Of a stretch of 64,000 nucleotides of DNA, positions 8,539-17,979 are shown one piece after another. Origin of the DNA: LC029 sp036676475 (lineage in GTDB: Bacteria > Bacillota > Bacilli > Aneurinibacillales > RAOX-1); assembly GCA_036676475.1 (NCBI GenBank), contig JAKFCU010000044.1, forward strand, positions 7,721 to 71,720. The letters are read 5' to 3'. The notes under the pieces were generated by a model, which saw nothing but the letters and a program-made list of their open reading frames with translations, did not search any database and was not told the DNA's origin. Each line of letters starts with the position of its first letter. Within the stretch, counting starts at the first letter, position 1. A program made the position numbers and the translations under genes.

Positions 8539-10473
8539 TTAGCAAATGAAAGCCGGCTCATAATAATGATTGAACTGTTTTACCAAAATTTCAAACTCAT
8601 GGGCATAAAGGGGCTGACTCACCAGATATCCTTGCATCTCATAACATCCCAACTTCTTCAAAAAGTCAAGTTGTTGAATGGTCTCTACCCCTTCAGCAAT
8701 TACCTCCAGGTTAAGGCTGTGCGCTATGTAGATGATTGCTTTGACAATAGCCTTATTATCATTGTCAGTCATAATATCCCGTATAAATGACCGATCGATC
8801 TTTAGGACATCAATTGGAAATTTCTTTAAATAACTAAGGGATGAGTATCCCATCCCAAAATCATCAATGGAGATTTTAATTCCCAAATTTTTCAATCCGA
8901 TTAACGTCTTGATAATAAAATCAACATCATACATACTGATGCTCTCGGTAATCTCAAGCTCAAGATATTGAGGATCAAGACCCGTCTCTTTTAATACCCG
9001 GTCTACCATCCCAATCATGTTTGGCTCCTTGAACTGGCGTACCGAAAGGTTAACGGACACGCGCATAGGTGGCATCCCTGCCTCCTGCCAAATTTTATTT
9101 TGTTCACATGCCGAGCGCAGGACCCATTCGCCAATCGGCACAATCAATCCTGTCTCTTCCGCCAAAGGAATAAACTCTGCGGGGGTAACCACTCCCAGTT
9201 CTGGGTGTTCCCAGCGAATCAAGGTTTCCATCCCGATGATCCGCTCCTTTTTCATGTCCACCTTAGGCTGATAGCAAAGTCTGAATTCCTTTTTCTCATA
9301 CGCTTTTTTCAAATTTTTTTCTAATGAAACGATCTTATTCATCGTTTCATTCATTTCGGGGGCAAAAAACTGATAGCAGTTTCCCTGTTCCTTGGCCCGG
9401 TACATGGCCGTGTCGGCGTTTTTAATCAACGTATCCATCTTATCGCCATCATCAGGATACACGCTTATCCCAATGCTGGATGTGATGAACAGCTCCCGCC
9501 CCATTATGTTCATAGGTTGGGATAATTCATCAATGATTCGTTCAGCCACTTCATCAGCCTCTTGTTTTTTAGTGATCCTTGGAAGGATGATCGTAAACTC
9601 ATCCCCACCCATTCTGGCAATCGTATCCCCTTTGCGCATACAGCTGAGCAGTCGACCAGAAACAACCTGCAAAAAGTGATCCCCGAATTTATGTCCTAAA
9701 GTATCATTGATCAGTTTAAAGCGATCCAAGTCAAGAAACATTACTGCTACCTTTTTTCTGTTTTTTCTTGCAACTATTAATGCCGATGAAAGGTTTTCAT
9801 TAAATAACCTTCGATTGGGCAAACCGGTCAAATCATCATGGTATGCCATCTCATGAATCAATTCCTCAGCTTCTTTGCGTTCGGTGATATCCCTATATAC
9901 GGATAAAATGGCCTTCTGCCCCATATAGGTGACTGCAACGCCTGTCACTTCCACTTCGATCTCTTTTCCATCCAGCCGGATCAACCTTTGTACCATAAGA
10001 TTCGCTGGTTTCTGTTCTTGTATCATGTTCTGCATCCGATGCTTTGAAATTTCATGAAAGTCGGGGTGCAAAAAGTCAAAAATGGGTTTTTCCATTATCT
10101 CATTTGGAACACGGGCACCGAAAATTTCAACCCCTGCCGAATTGATGTAATGAATTCTTGCTACGCAATGAACTATGATCGCATCTGGAGAAAGATCGAT
10201 CAAATGACGATAACGCTCTTTATTTTCCCGGAGTGTATCTTGTACTTGTTTCTGCTTCCTATTTTCATTATAGATAAGCCTGAAAAGAATCCAACTCGTC
10301 AAGAGAACAAAAAAACATCCCTTAAGCGTTTGGAAATCAATTAATTTATGAGAATCACGAATAAAGAAAAATAATACCTGATCGGAAAAGAATACCCATA
10401 ACCCGGAAAACACCAAATATATCAATGGAATTTTAACAGAATCATACAAATCTTTTAGCAATACATGATACAT
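8539..10473 (-). CDS. Membrane PAS-GGDEF-EAL cyclic-di-GMP signalling protein
   Basis: A 644-aa protein likely to make and/or break cyclic-di-GMP at the membrane. Two hydrophobic segments (about 15-32 and 45-62) precede a PAS domain (about 85-205). The GGDEF domain has an intact active site (ARMGGDEF) and an inhibitory I-site RKGD exactly five residues upstream. The EAL domain has the first motif as ETL (GMETLIRW) rather than EAL. The metal and catalytic motifs EITES, DDFGMGYSS, KIDRSFI and EGVET are intact. Both activities are therefore plausible. The target is unknown; the type IV pilus genes elsewhere in the window are a possible output, by inference only. Confidence 0.93.
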   Translation of the reverse strand: MYHVLLKDLYDSVKIPLIYLVFSGLWVFFSDQVLFFFIRDSHKLIDFQTLKGCFFVLLTSWILFRLIYNENRKQKQVQDTLRENKERYRHLIDLSPDAIIVHCVARIHYINSAGVEIFGARVPNEIMEKPIFDFLHPDFHEISKHRMQNMIQEQKPANLMVQRLIRLDGKEIEVEVTGVAVTYMGQKAILSVYRDITERKEAEELIHEMAYHDDLTGLPNRRLFNENLSSALIVARKNRKKVAVMFLDLDRFKLINDTLGHKFGDHFLQVVSGRLLSCMRKGDTIARMGGDEFTIILPRITKKQEADEVAERIIDELSQPMNIMGRELFITSSIGISVYPDDGDKMDTLIKNADTAMYRAKEQGNCYQFFAPEMNETMNKIVSLEKNLKKAYEKKEFRLCYQPKVDMKKERIIGMETLIRWEHPELGVVTPAEFIPLAEETGLIVPIGEWVLRSACEQNKIWQEAGMPPMRVSVNLSVRQFKEPNMIGMVDRVLKETGLDPQYLELEITESISMYDVDFIIKTLIGLKNLGIKISIDDFGMGYSSLSYLKKFPIDVLKIDRSFIRDIMTDNDNKAIVKAIIYIAHSLNLEVIAEGVETIQQLDFLKKLGCYEMQGYLVSQPLYAHEFEILVKQFNHYYEPAFIC

Positions 10474-10702
10474 TCTATTGCCTCCTATATCCAGTACTAT
10501 ATATTGATTACTTTATCACTCATTATTATAGAATTTTTTAAGATTTTGTATAATTATTGTAAAGAAAATATATATTAGTTAAAACTTAAAGATGCAATTG
10601 CTAGAAGTCGTAGATAAGCAAGGGAAATCGATTGATATATTCCACCTTTCGGCGTGCTCGGGTCTTACTCCCGTTGTTAGTCCGATACGCTGCCAAGCGC
10701 AT

Positions 10703-10736
10703 AAAAAATAACCAGGGGGGTCCTGGTTATTTTTTG
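10703..10736 (-). terminator. Intrinsic terminator of the rel-dtd unit
   Basis: Arms AATAACCAG and CTGGTTATT flanked by A6 and T6, so it could work both ways. The dtd stop codon lies inside the A-rich side of the stem. Just beyond it (10592-10711, plus) is a 39-codon open frame without a clear ribosome site, which I do not call. Confidence 0.85.
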
Positions 10737-11173
10737 CTGCTTTCTATAATGATCGTGACTGGGCCATCGTTGACCAGACTAACTTCCATCATGGCTCCGA
10801 ACACTCCAGTTTGAACATCAATCCCCATCTGTCTCAAGGTATCATTGTAAAGTTCATACAATGGCTCAGCATGCTCCGGACGAGCAGCATCGATAAAACT
10901 CGGACGCCTGCCCTTTCTGCAATCGCCGTACAACGTGAACTGGGAAACAGACAGAATGCTGCCTCCCACATCCAGTAAAGAGCGATTCATCTTCCCTTCA
11001 TCATCCTCGAAGATGCGCAGATGAGCAATCTTTTCAGCAACAAAAAAGACATCATCTTGCTTGTCTTCATGCGTAATGCCTACTAAGACCACTAGACCCG
11101 AATCGATCTGCCCGGTGACCTTCCCATCAACGGTTACTTTCGCTTGTTTGCTGCGCTGGACAACAACTTTCAT
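10727..11173 (-). CDS. dtd: D-aminoacyl-tRNA deacylase
   Basis: Proofreading enzyme that hydrolyses D-aminoacyl-tRNAs. At 148 aa it has normal length. The two signature segments of the DTD fold are present: SILSVSQFTLYGDC with the SQxT motif (residues about 77-80) and the Gly-Pro motif in NDGPVTI near the C terminus. It starts 19 bases after rel ends and is the last gene of that unit, as in most Bacillales. Confidence 0.96.
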   Translation of the reverse strand: MKVVVQRSKQAKVTVDGKVTGQIDSGLVVLVGITHEDKQDDVFFVAEKIAHLRIFEDDEGKMNRSLLDVGGSILSVSQFTLYGDCRKGRRPSFIDAARPEHAEPLYELYNDTLRQMGIDVQTGVFGAMMEVSLVNDGPVTIIIESSKK

Positions 11174-11191
11174 ATTTAGGCATACTCCTTA

Positions 11192-13372
11192 TTAAATGTT
11201 CAGCATTCTACGTACCGTATAAACGTCTTTAATCCGTTTTAACCGTTCCACCACTTTTTGCAGGTGAGTTATATCGTGAATGGCGATAGTCATACTGATC
11301 TTTGCCACTTTATTTTTATCTGCTTTACCAGAAACCGCTACAATTTTGGTTTTGCTATCCGCTACTGTATTAAGCACCTCATTCAAAAAACCGTTGCGAT
11401 CTTGTCCGGTAATTTCTATATCCACGTTATATTCTTGGATCCGCGTGCCTTCCCATTCCACGTGGATAAACCGGTCTTTTTCTGCCTCATTCACAATATT
11501 GGGACAGCTAGTTCGATGGACAGATACCCCTCGACCTCTTGTAATAAAGCCAACAATATTGTCTCCTGGAATGGGAGTGCAGCATCTTGAAAAGCGGACA
11601 AGTAAATTATCAATTCCTTTAATTGAGATTCCTTGTTCAGGACTTTTCCTTTTGACAAAATCCTGCTTAAACTCAGGAATTGATTTTTCGTCCCGAATTT
11701 TCCTTATTTTTTCCGTTAAGCGAGTGACCAATTGAGCCGGAGTTAAACCTCCATATCCAATAGCTGCATACATATCTTCTTCATTGTTGAAGTTGAATTT
11801 ATGAAAAGCTTCAGAAAGATTATCTTGCGTAAGGGTTTCTTTCAATTCAAACCCTTGTTTTTTTAATTCAGCCTCCACTAATTCCCGGCCTTTGTGTACA
11901 TTTTCTTCCCGTTTTTCTTTCTTGAACCAAGCCTTAATTTTATTTCTTGCTTGCACTGACTTGGCAATTTTCAACCAGTCTCTGCTTGGCCCATAGCTAT
12001 GCTTAGAAGTAAGGACTTCTACAATATCCCCTGTCTTTAATGGGTGGTCCAATGTAACAATCTTATTATTCACCTTAGCCCCTATGCACCGGTTTCCTAC
12101 CTCTGAGTGAATTCGGTAAGCGAAATCTAAGGGAACGGACCCATTGGGAAGCTCGATGACATCGCCTTTCGGTGTAAATACAAAGACGACATCCGAAAAC
12201 AGATCCATTTTCAAGGATTCCATAAATTCCTGGGCATCCTTAGCGTCATCCTGCCACTCCAGGATTTCCCTGAACCAAGTCAGCTTGGTTTCGAGTGTAT
12301 CTTCCGGGGCTGGCTTTCCTTCTTTATATGCCCAGTGAGCCGCAATTCCATATTCCGCCGTCCGATGCATCTCATAGGTACGGATCTGTACTTCTAACGG
12401 CTCTCCATTCGGACCGATGACCGTTGTATGAAGGGATTGATACATATTCGCCTTGGGCATGGCAATGTAATCTTTAAATCTCCCGGGCATAGGCTTCCAT
12501 AGGGTATGAATAATCCCCAATGTGGCATAACAGTCACGAATATCAGCTACTATAACCCGCACAGCCAACAGATCATAGATTTCGTTAAATTCTTTGTTTT
12601 GTTTCATCATCTTTCGATAAATGCTATATAAATGCTTAGGTCGTCCGGAAATTTCCACATCAATGTGTAATTCCTTCAGCTTATCCTTTATTTCGCTCAT
12701 CACTTGCTCAATATATTTTTCACGTTCTGTTCTTTTCTTCTGCATCAAGTTGACGATTCGATAATATTGCTGAGGATTAATATATCGTAAGGAGATATCC
12801 TCTAATTCCCATTTGATCGAGGCAATTCCCAACCTGTTGGCTAAAGGAGCAAAGATTTCCAATGTTTCATTAGCAATTCTTCTTTGCTTCTCTTCGGGCA
12901 GATGTTTGAGAGTTCTCATATTATGAAGTCGGTCAGCCAATTTGATCAGGATGACTCGGACATCTTGGGCCATAGCCAGAAACATTTTCCGGTGATTTTC
13001 AGCTTGTTGCTCTTCCTTAGATTTATACTTAATCCGCCCAAGCTTTGTTACTCCATCAACTAAATTAGCCGTATCTTCCCCAAATTGATCCTTTATTTCA
13101 TCCAAGCTAACAGGCGTGTCCTCCACTACATCATGCAAAAATCCAGCAGCAACAGTCACCGCATCCATTTGCATATTGAGCAGGATTTCAGCAACGGCCA
13201 TCGGATGAATAATATACGGTGCGCCCGATTTACGAATCTGCCCATCATGGGCATGGCGAGCAAAATCACAAGCAAAAGTCAGCATATTCACATCTTTTTC
13301 AGGTAGATAGGTTTTCGCTTTAGCAATGGCCTTCTCGGCAGCTTGTTCAATTGCGGTAATATCAACACTCAT
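11192..13372 (-). CDS. relA: Bifunctional (p)ppGpp synthetase/hydrolase Rel
   Basis: Long RelA/SpoT homologue controlling the stringent response, 726 aa. The HD hydrolase domain has the key FLHDVVEDT motif (about 78-86), and the synthetase domain carries the G-loop segment PMPGRFKDYIAMPK. RFKD matches the RxKD signature of bifunctional Gram-positive enzymes rather than the ExDD of monofunctional RelA. TGS domain (about 390-450, VFVFTPKGDVIELP), a zinc-finger/RIS region (RCCTPIPGD) and a C-terminal ACT domain follow. Followed by dtd; apt and recJ lie upstream on the same strand. Confidence 0.97.
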   Translation of the reverse strand: MSVDITAIEQAAEKAIAKAKTYLPEKDVNMLTFACDFARHAHDGQIRKSGAPYIIHPMAVAEILLNMQMDAVTVAAGFLHDVVEDTPVSLDEIKDQFGEDTANLVDGVTKLGRIKYKSKEEQQAENHRKMFLAMAQDVRVILIKLADRLHNMRTLKHLPEEKQRRIANETLEIFAPLANRLGIASIKWELEDISLRYINPQQYYRIVNLMQKKRTEREKYIEQVMSEIKDKLKELHIDVEISGRPKHLYSIYRKMMKQNKEFNEIYDLLAVRVIVADIRDCYATLGIIHTLWKPMPGRFKDYIAMPKANMYQSLHTTVIGPNGEPLEVQIRTYEMHRTAEYGIAAHWAYKEGKPAPEDTLETKLTWFREILEWQDDAKDAQEFMESLKMDLFSDVVFVFTPKGDVIELPNGSVPLDFAYRIHSEVGNRCIGAKVNNKIVTLDHPLKTGDIVEVLTSKHSYGPSRDWLKIAKSVQARNKIKAWFKKEKREENVHKGRELVEAELKKQGFELKETLTQDNLSEAFHKFNFNNEEDMYAAIGYGGLTPAQLVTRLTEKIRKIRDEKSIPEFKQDFVKRKSPEQGISIKGIDNLLVRFSRCCTPIPGDNIVGFITRGRGVSVHRTSCPNIVNEAEKDRFIHVEWEGTRIQEYNVDIEITGQDRNGFLNEVLNTVADSKTKIVAVSGKADKNKVAKISMTIAIHDITHLQKVVERLKRIKDVYTVRRMLNI

Positions 13373-13542
13373 TTATTAGTTCACCCTTCACCCATCAGGA
13401 AAAGATATTTTTCTCTCCATTATCATTGAATATGATTAGAATGTAAAGCTTAAAACGTTAAAAAAGCAATATTATCGCCTGCTTTTCCTAAGGATTTCAT
13501 ACATAGGAATAAGCAGCAAGGATATTGCTCTTTTCTAAAAAC

Positions 13543-14055
13543 TTAATATTTAATTAAGGAGAATACATCAATATCTTTTATCTTGTCTCTACCGTTTAAA
13601 TAAGAAAGCTCAATCAAGAAAGCAGCCCCGACAATTTCCCCGCCAAGCTGTCTCACCAGGTTTACCGTAGTGGAAATAGTCCCTCCGGTCGCCAATAAAT
13701 CATCGGCAATCAACACGCGCTGCCCAGGTTGAATCGCATCTTTATGCATGGCCAATTGATCTTTTCCATACTCCAAATCATATTCTTCAGACACAACTTC
13801 CCCTGGAAGCTTTCCTGATTTCCTAACGGGGACAAACCCTGCTTCCAACGCATATGCCAAGGGAGCTCCCACCACAAATCCCCTGGCTTCGGGTCCAGCA
13901 ATAATATCTACATTCAGGTTACGCGCAAAGCTAGCCATTTCATTAATAGCCTGCTTATAAGCTCCCCCATCCTTGAGCAAAGTTGTAATATCTTTGAAAC
14001 GAATGCCCTCTTTGGGAAAATCCGGGATAATCCGAATAAATGGTTTAAAATCCAT
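13543..14055 (-). CDS. apt: Adenine phosphoribosyltransferase
   Basis: Purine salvage enzyme converting adenine and PRPP to AMP, 170 aa as usual. The PRPP-binding signature is VLIADDLLATGGT, and the family segments PEARGFVVGAPLAYAL and FKDITTLL are present. It begins 3 bases after the recJ-like gene and lies upstream of rel, the standard recJ-apt-rel order of Firmicutes. Confidence 0.97.
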   Translation of the reverse strand: MDFKPFIRIIPDFPKEGIRFKDITTLLKDGGAYKQAINEMASFARNLNVDIIAGPEARGFVVGAPLAYALEAGFVPVRKSGKLPGEVVSEEYDLEYGKDQLAMHKDAIQPGQRVLIADDLLATGGTISTTVNLVRQLGGEIVGAAFLIELSYLNGRDKIKDIDVFSLIKY

Positions 14056-14058
14056 TCA

Positions 14059-16008
14059 TCATTCCTCCTTCTCATTCTTGATTAGTGTAACCTTCTTAAA
14101 GGTTTGGCATAAATCCTCAAAACTGGAATACAGGAGCTCTGTTTCTATTTCCATCTCCTGCTTTTTCTTTTGATAAAAGTGGGATTCAGCTAAATCTCTT
14201 TTATTGGGAGATTCTACGATGGACATGGTTTCTCCTGTATTTTGAACAAATTCTAAATCTAAAAAAACATCCAGCATAAAACGAATCGCATGCTCACTAA
14301 TTCCTCTAGACTTGGCAAGGAGAGGAACCCAACTCCATTTACAATAACCCTTTTTCCTTATTATCCCATATAACCACTTGAAATGGTCCCGGGTTGGAAT
14401 GACAGCTAATTGATTTTGATGTTCAGCACCAAAAAGGCAATAAATTCTTTGCGGCTGAGGAAGCAGGCTTTGTATCTCCTGCAGATCTGAGAGCGAATAA
14501 GGAAGATCATATAAAAAAAGATGCGAAATCCTATGATAAATGGGAAAGGACTCTGTATAAGCATATCCTATGTTTGGAGATAGGGATTTTTGACTCAGAA
14601 AAGAATCCAATTCCGACAAGCTTTCCTTCTGAAAACAAAGAATAAGAGAGTCTGCCTCCAGAAAAGTAAAAAGCATTTTTTCTTTGTCCATCGTTCCCCT
14701 ATAATCAAAAATTTGGGTATGGGAGATAGACACATCCTTCAATAGAAAATGCGGCTTACGTATCCCGTTCCATTCATGAAGGACCCAATGACCTATCACA
14801 TTCCCCATAGCCTGTTTCGATATATGTACGAATAAATCGCCAAGACCAAATCCAGTTGCTTCTATGGTTAGATCCCCAACTCTTAGCTGGCATTTTAAAT
14901 GGGATTGATCCATGCCTACCGTTCGAACTTTAGTAAGCTCTACTTCATTGAGAATAAATAAAGGTTCTTCATTTCCAGGACCAAAAGGGGCAAGCCATTC
15001 CAGTTCTTCAATGGTCTTGATGCTGATTTCAGAAAGATGGCAAAAGGCATCAATGGGAAAATATGAAGCACTCTTCACAGGCTCAAGATGATTGCGCTCT
15101 GTCCTGTGGATAGCTAACTGCTTGGCTTGAAGGTAATCCTGTTCCATCAACATGGAGACAGCGGAACTGGTTTGCTCAATCCAAGGTACCATCACATCCT
15201 TTATCTCCATAATGGAAACCGTTGTCAGCCGGCATGCTTCCTTCCAAACACGAACTCCAGAAGTACTAGGCCGTTTGATTTGATCTAGACCGCATTTAGC
15301 GATGATCCGATTTTCTCCAACTAGTGGAACCTCTGAGGCGATCGTTCCAATCATGGCTAGTTCCAGCAAATAAAGAGGGCACTCTCCAAGTAGGACCTGG
15401 CCTAATTTAAATGCCCATCCAGAACTGGAAAGATCTCGAACCGGAAATGCTTTGCTATGTGGATTAAAGGTGAGGATCGGTTGCATCCCAAGTACAGCCC
15501 GATCCCCATTTTGCTCACATTGCCAGAGACTCAAAGCCCCTTCCCAGTCCGGTGAATGAGAAGAAAGGGAAAGATCCGTGAGGAACAGCATGTCTATTTC
15601 ATGGAGCTCTTTTCTAATAAAAGATTCAAGAACAGGCAGTTCCCTTTTAGGAAACATATAATATTGAACCTTTGCTCCTTTTGCCTCTAAGATATGTAGT
15701 AATATACTTGCACTGCAGATCCCATCAGCTCGATCTGACCCGATGATACCGATCTTTATTTTACTTAAAATCTCTGGCCGCAGCCCATGAATCACATCTT
15801 CCATTCCCTCCCAGTAAATTGGGTTACACAGCTCTCCAATCTCTGAATGTAAAAATGCGGAGGCACTCTGGGGTTCTGCTAAGCCTCTATGTACTAAGAG
15901 TCTAGCCATTAATGGTGAGACCTTCAATTCTTGTACGAGATGATCTTCTTTATCTGGATTCGCATTCGGCAGGAGCCACCGAGTCTTTGCTTTTAACATG
16001 CTCTCCAC
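14059..16008 (-). CDS. recJ: RecJ-family protein with degenerate DHH catalytic motifs
   Basis: Homologue of the single-strand 5'-3' exonuclease RecJ by position (recJ-apt-rel) and by sequence. Evidence includes KTRWLL at the start, a segment aligning with the RecJ core (GWAFKLGQVLL, GTIASEVPLVGEN), and the Bacillales RecJ C-terminal domain (RDLAESHFYQKKKQEMEIETELLYSS). The expected metal-binding motifs are not intact. GDYDADG reads GSDRADG (90-96), no DHH triplet is found where motif III belongs (about 150-180), and GTIAD reads GTIAS (221-225). At 649 aa it is shorter than typical RecJ (about 750-790). The frame is uninterrupted, so it is not simply a pseudogene, but nuclease activity is doubtful. 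Confidence 0.85.
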   Translation of the reverse strand: MESMLKAKTRWLLPNANPDKEDHLVQELKVSPLMARLLVHRGLAEPQSASAFLHSEIGELCNPIYWEGMEDVIHGLRPEILSKIKIGIIGSDRADGICSASILLHILEAKGAKVQYYMFPKRELPVLESFIRKELHEIDMLFLTDLSLSSHSPDWEGALSLWQCEQNGDRAVLGMQPILTFNPHSKAFPVRDLSSSGWAFKLGQVLLGECPLYLLELAMIGTIASEVPLVGENRIIAKCGLDQIKRPSTSGVRVWKEACRLTTVSIMEIKDVMVPWIEQTSSAVSMLMEQDYLQAKQLAIHRTERNHLEPVKSASYFPIDAFCHLSEISIKTIEELEWLAPFGPGNEEPLFILNEVELTKVRTVGMDQSHLKCQLRVGDLTIEATGFGLGDLFVHISKQAMGNVIGHWVLHEWNGIRKPHFLLKDVSISHTQIFDYRGTMDKEKMLFTFLEADSLILCFQKESLSELDSFLSQKSLSPNIGYAYTESFPIYHRISHLFLYDLPYSLSDLQEIQSLLPQPQRIYCLFGAEHQNQLAVIPTRDHFKWLYGIIRKKGYCKWSWVPLLAKSRGISEHAIRFMLDVFLDLEFVQNTGETMSIVESPNKRDLAESHFYQKKKQEMEIETELLYSSFEDLCQTFKKVTLIKNEKEE

Positions 16009-16057
16009 CTCTCTAAAGGTCCATTATACTGAACTCAAAAGTTGTGGACAATCCTGT

Positions 16058-16981
16058 TTAATGATACATCTCTGACCCTGGATCCGGAAAATCGCCATGA
16101 TAAGGATTAATATGAACCATAACATCTTGAACATGTTCAAATTCATTCATTAATTTATGCTTAACCTCTTTGCCTATCGAATGTCCTTTTTTCACTGTGA
16201 TATTCGGATTCACTCCAATTTTAACATCCACAATCACATAGTGACCATGTTCTCTCGCAAGTAGCCTATCAACTGTCATGACTCCATCTACCTTTTCCAC
16301 AGCATCCACAAGCTCCTGGGCAGCCTCATCATGGACTACATGATCAAGGGTATTATGAATGGATTCACCCAAGATGTGGTAGGCCATTTTCAGGACAAGA
16401 ATCGATACGATCAATCCTGCTATAGGATCGAGATAGAGCAGAAAAGGAAGCTGAAACTTCCCTCCGATTACAGCTCCGCCAATCCCCACAACGGCTGCAA
16501 GGGAAGAATAAACATCGGAACGGTGCTCCCAGGCATTGGCGATAAGGGCCTGGCTATTTAGCTTTTTCCCTAATCGGTACTTATATTGGAACATCCCTTC
16601 TTTTACCAGCATGGATATAAAAGCAGCATAAACGGCAATCAGTCCTGGAGCCTCAAGGGGATCGAGCATCGTCTGAAAAGACTTATACCCTACTTCTAAT
16701 CCGACAATAAATAAAATGATACTGACAATAATGGCAGCAATGGATTCTGCCTTTCCATGACCGTAGGGATGATCTTTATCCGGCGGTTTTTGGGCTGCCC
16801 TTAGACCAATGAGCACGGCAATGGATCCGATGACATCCGATGCTGAATGTACCGCATCCGCAATAAGGGCCTTACTATGTGCCACATATCCAATAACACC
16901 CTTGACTATAGCCAGGACAAGATTCCCAATAATTCCAACCCACGCAGCAAATTCTGCTTTCTTAAATCGTTCGTCGCTCAT
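16058..16981 (-). CDS. Cation diffusion facilitator family transporter
   Basis: Proton-coupled efflux pump for divalent metals such as zinc or manganese, 307 aa. Six membrane segments are predicted in the first 210 residues. Metal-site residues occur in ADAVHSASD (TM2), HPYGHGKAE (TM2-3 loop) and ANAWEHRSD (TM5), followed by a cytoplasmic C-terminal dimerisation domain containing HGHYVIVDVKIGV. Metal choice cannot be read with certainty. It lies downstream of the secD-secF terminator, so it probably has its own promoter. Confidence 0.93.
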   Translation of the reverse strand: MSDERFKKAEFAAWVGIIGNLVLAIVKGVIGYVAHSKALIADAVHSASDVIGSIAVLIGLRAAQKPPDKDHPYGHGKAESIAAIIVSIILFIVGLEVGYKSFQTMLDPLEAPGLIAVYAAFISMLVKEGMFQYKYRLGKKLNSQALIANAWEHRSDVYSSLAAVVGIGGAVIGGKFQLPFLLYLDPIAGLIVSILVLKMAYHILGESIHNTLDHVVHDEAAQELVDAVEKVDGVMTVDRLLAREHGHYVIVDVKIGVNPNITVKKGHSIGKEVKHKLMNEFEHVQDVMVHINPYHGDFPDPGSEMYH

Positions 16982-17016
16982 CTCTTCACCTCTACACTAC
17001 TATGGCCATTTAATAT

Positions 17017-17043
17017 GAAAACCGCGGGAAGCCCGCGGTTTTC
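17017..17043 (-). terminator. Terminator after secF
   Basis: Perfect 12-bp stem, GAAAACCGCGGG and CCCGCGGTTTTC, with a 3-base loop, placed between the secF stop and the CDF transporter start. Confidence 0.85.
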
Positions 17044-17055
17044 ATATTTTGCCCC

Positions 17056-17979
17056 TTATGAAGCCTCGTTATTTGTAGCAAATCGTTTTTTGACCAGATC
17101 TCTCCCTTTCCATTCCAACCATAACTGACTGGCAATAAAAATGGAAGAATACATACCAAACACTAATCCAGCCGTTAAAGCTAAGGCGAAATTGCGGATG
17201 CCCTCCCCACCAAATATAAGTAAGGCCACAGCAGCAAATAATACCGTGAGAACCGTGTTGATGGAACGGACAATGGTTTCTTGAATACTGATGTTAACCA
17301 CCTTCTCCAAATCTTCCATCTTTTTGATTTTATAGAGACGAAGATTTTCCCGAATTCGGTCAAAGGTTACGATCGTATCGTTAATGGAATAACCAACAAT
17401 GGTTAGGATCGCAGCAATAAACGGTAAATCTACTTCCAATTGGAAGATAGAAAATACAGCTATAACCGCAAAAGCATCATGGAGCAAAGCCAGTACTCCA
17501 GTGATAGCAAATCGATATTCAAAGCGTATTGCGATATAGATAATGATCCCGATAGAAGCCCACGCAACCGCATAGATTGCCTGTTTCGCTAGCTCACGGC
17601 TGATCATGGGGTCAACCGTGCTCTCCTGGATATCAACTTGTTCCCCATACTTTTTGACAAAAGCAGCTTTTACATTTGCTATTTGCTCCTTACTGAGCGG
17701 TTCAACAAACCGTATAGCCGCTCTTTCCCCCTGGTCACCCGCAATTTCAATACTTCCCGGTTCCAACTTGAGAGCTTTTAATTGCCCTGCTACATCCGCT
17801 TCGGTAAAGGGTTTTCCAATCATAATATCCATACGGGTTCCACTTTGGAAGTCAACCCCAAGATTAAATCCAAAAACGAGGATAGCTATAATGCCCAGAA
17901 CTTGTATGATGCCAGAGAGAGTAAAAAACAGTTTGCGCTTGGCTACATAATCAAACGTTTTAAAGTTCACCGATCTCAC
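17056..17979 (-). CDS. secF: Protein translocase subunit SecF
   Basis: Integral membrane partner of SecD that helps proton-driven completion of Sec-dependent export, 307 aa. The N-terminal helix is followed by the periplasmic-type domain (FNLGVDFQSGTRMDI) and five further membrane segments with the conserved VGYSINDTIVTFDRIREN in TM4-5. Its start overlaps the secD end by 20 bases. SecD and SecF are separate genes here, unlike the fused SecDF of Bacillus subtilis. Confidence 0.97.
   Translation of the reverse strand: MRSVNFKTFDYVAKRKLFFTLSGIIQVLGIIAILVFGFNLGVDFQSGTRMDIMIGKPFTEADVAGQLKALKLEPGSIEIAGDQGERAAIRFVEPLSKEQIANVKAAFVKKYGEQVDIQESTVDPMISRELAKQAIYAVAWASIGIIIYIAIRFEYRFAITGVLALLHDAFAVIAVFSIFQLEVDLPFIAAILTIVGYSINDTIVTFDRIRENLRLYKIKKMEDLEKVVNISIQETIVRSINTVLTVLFAAVALLIFGGEGIRNFALALTAGLVFGMYSSIFIASQLWLEWKGRDLVKKRFATNNEAS

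Noticed and set aside
10592..10711. 39-codon plus-strand frame (ends SPIRCQAHKK) next to the dtd terminator
   Set aside because: Weak start context, stop lies in the terminator stem, no family recognised; probably chance, though it could be a gene remnant.
10474..10726. Possible cyclic-di-GMP riboswitch upstream of the GGDEF-EAL gene
   Set aside because: None of the conserved GEMM core segments could be found on either strand.
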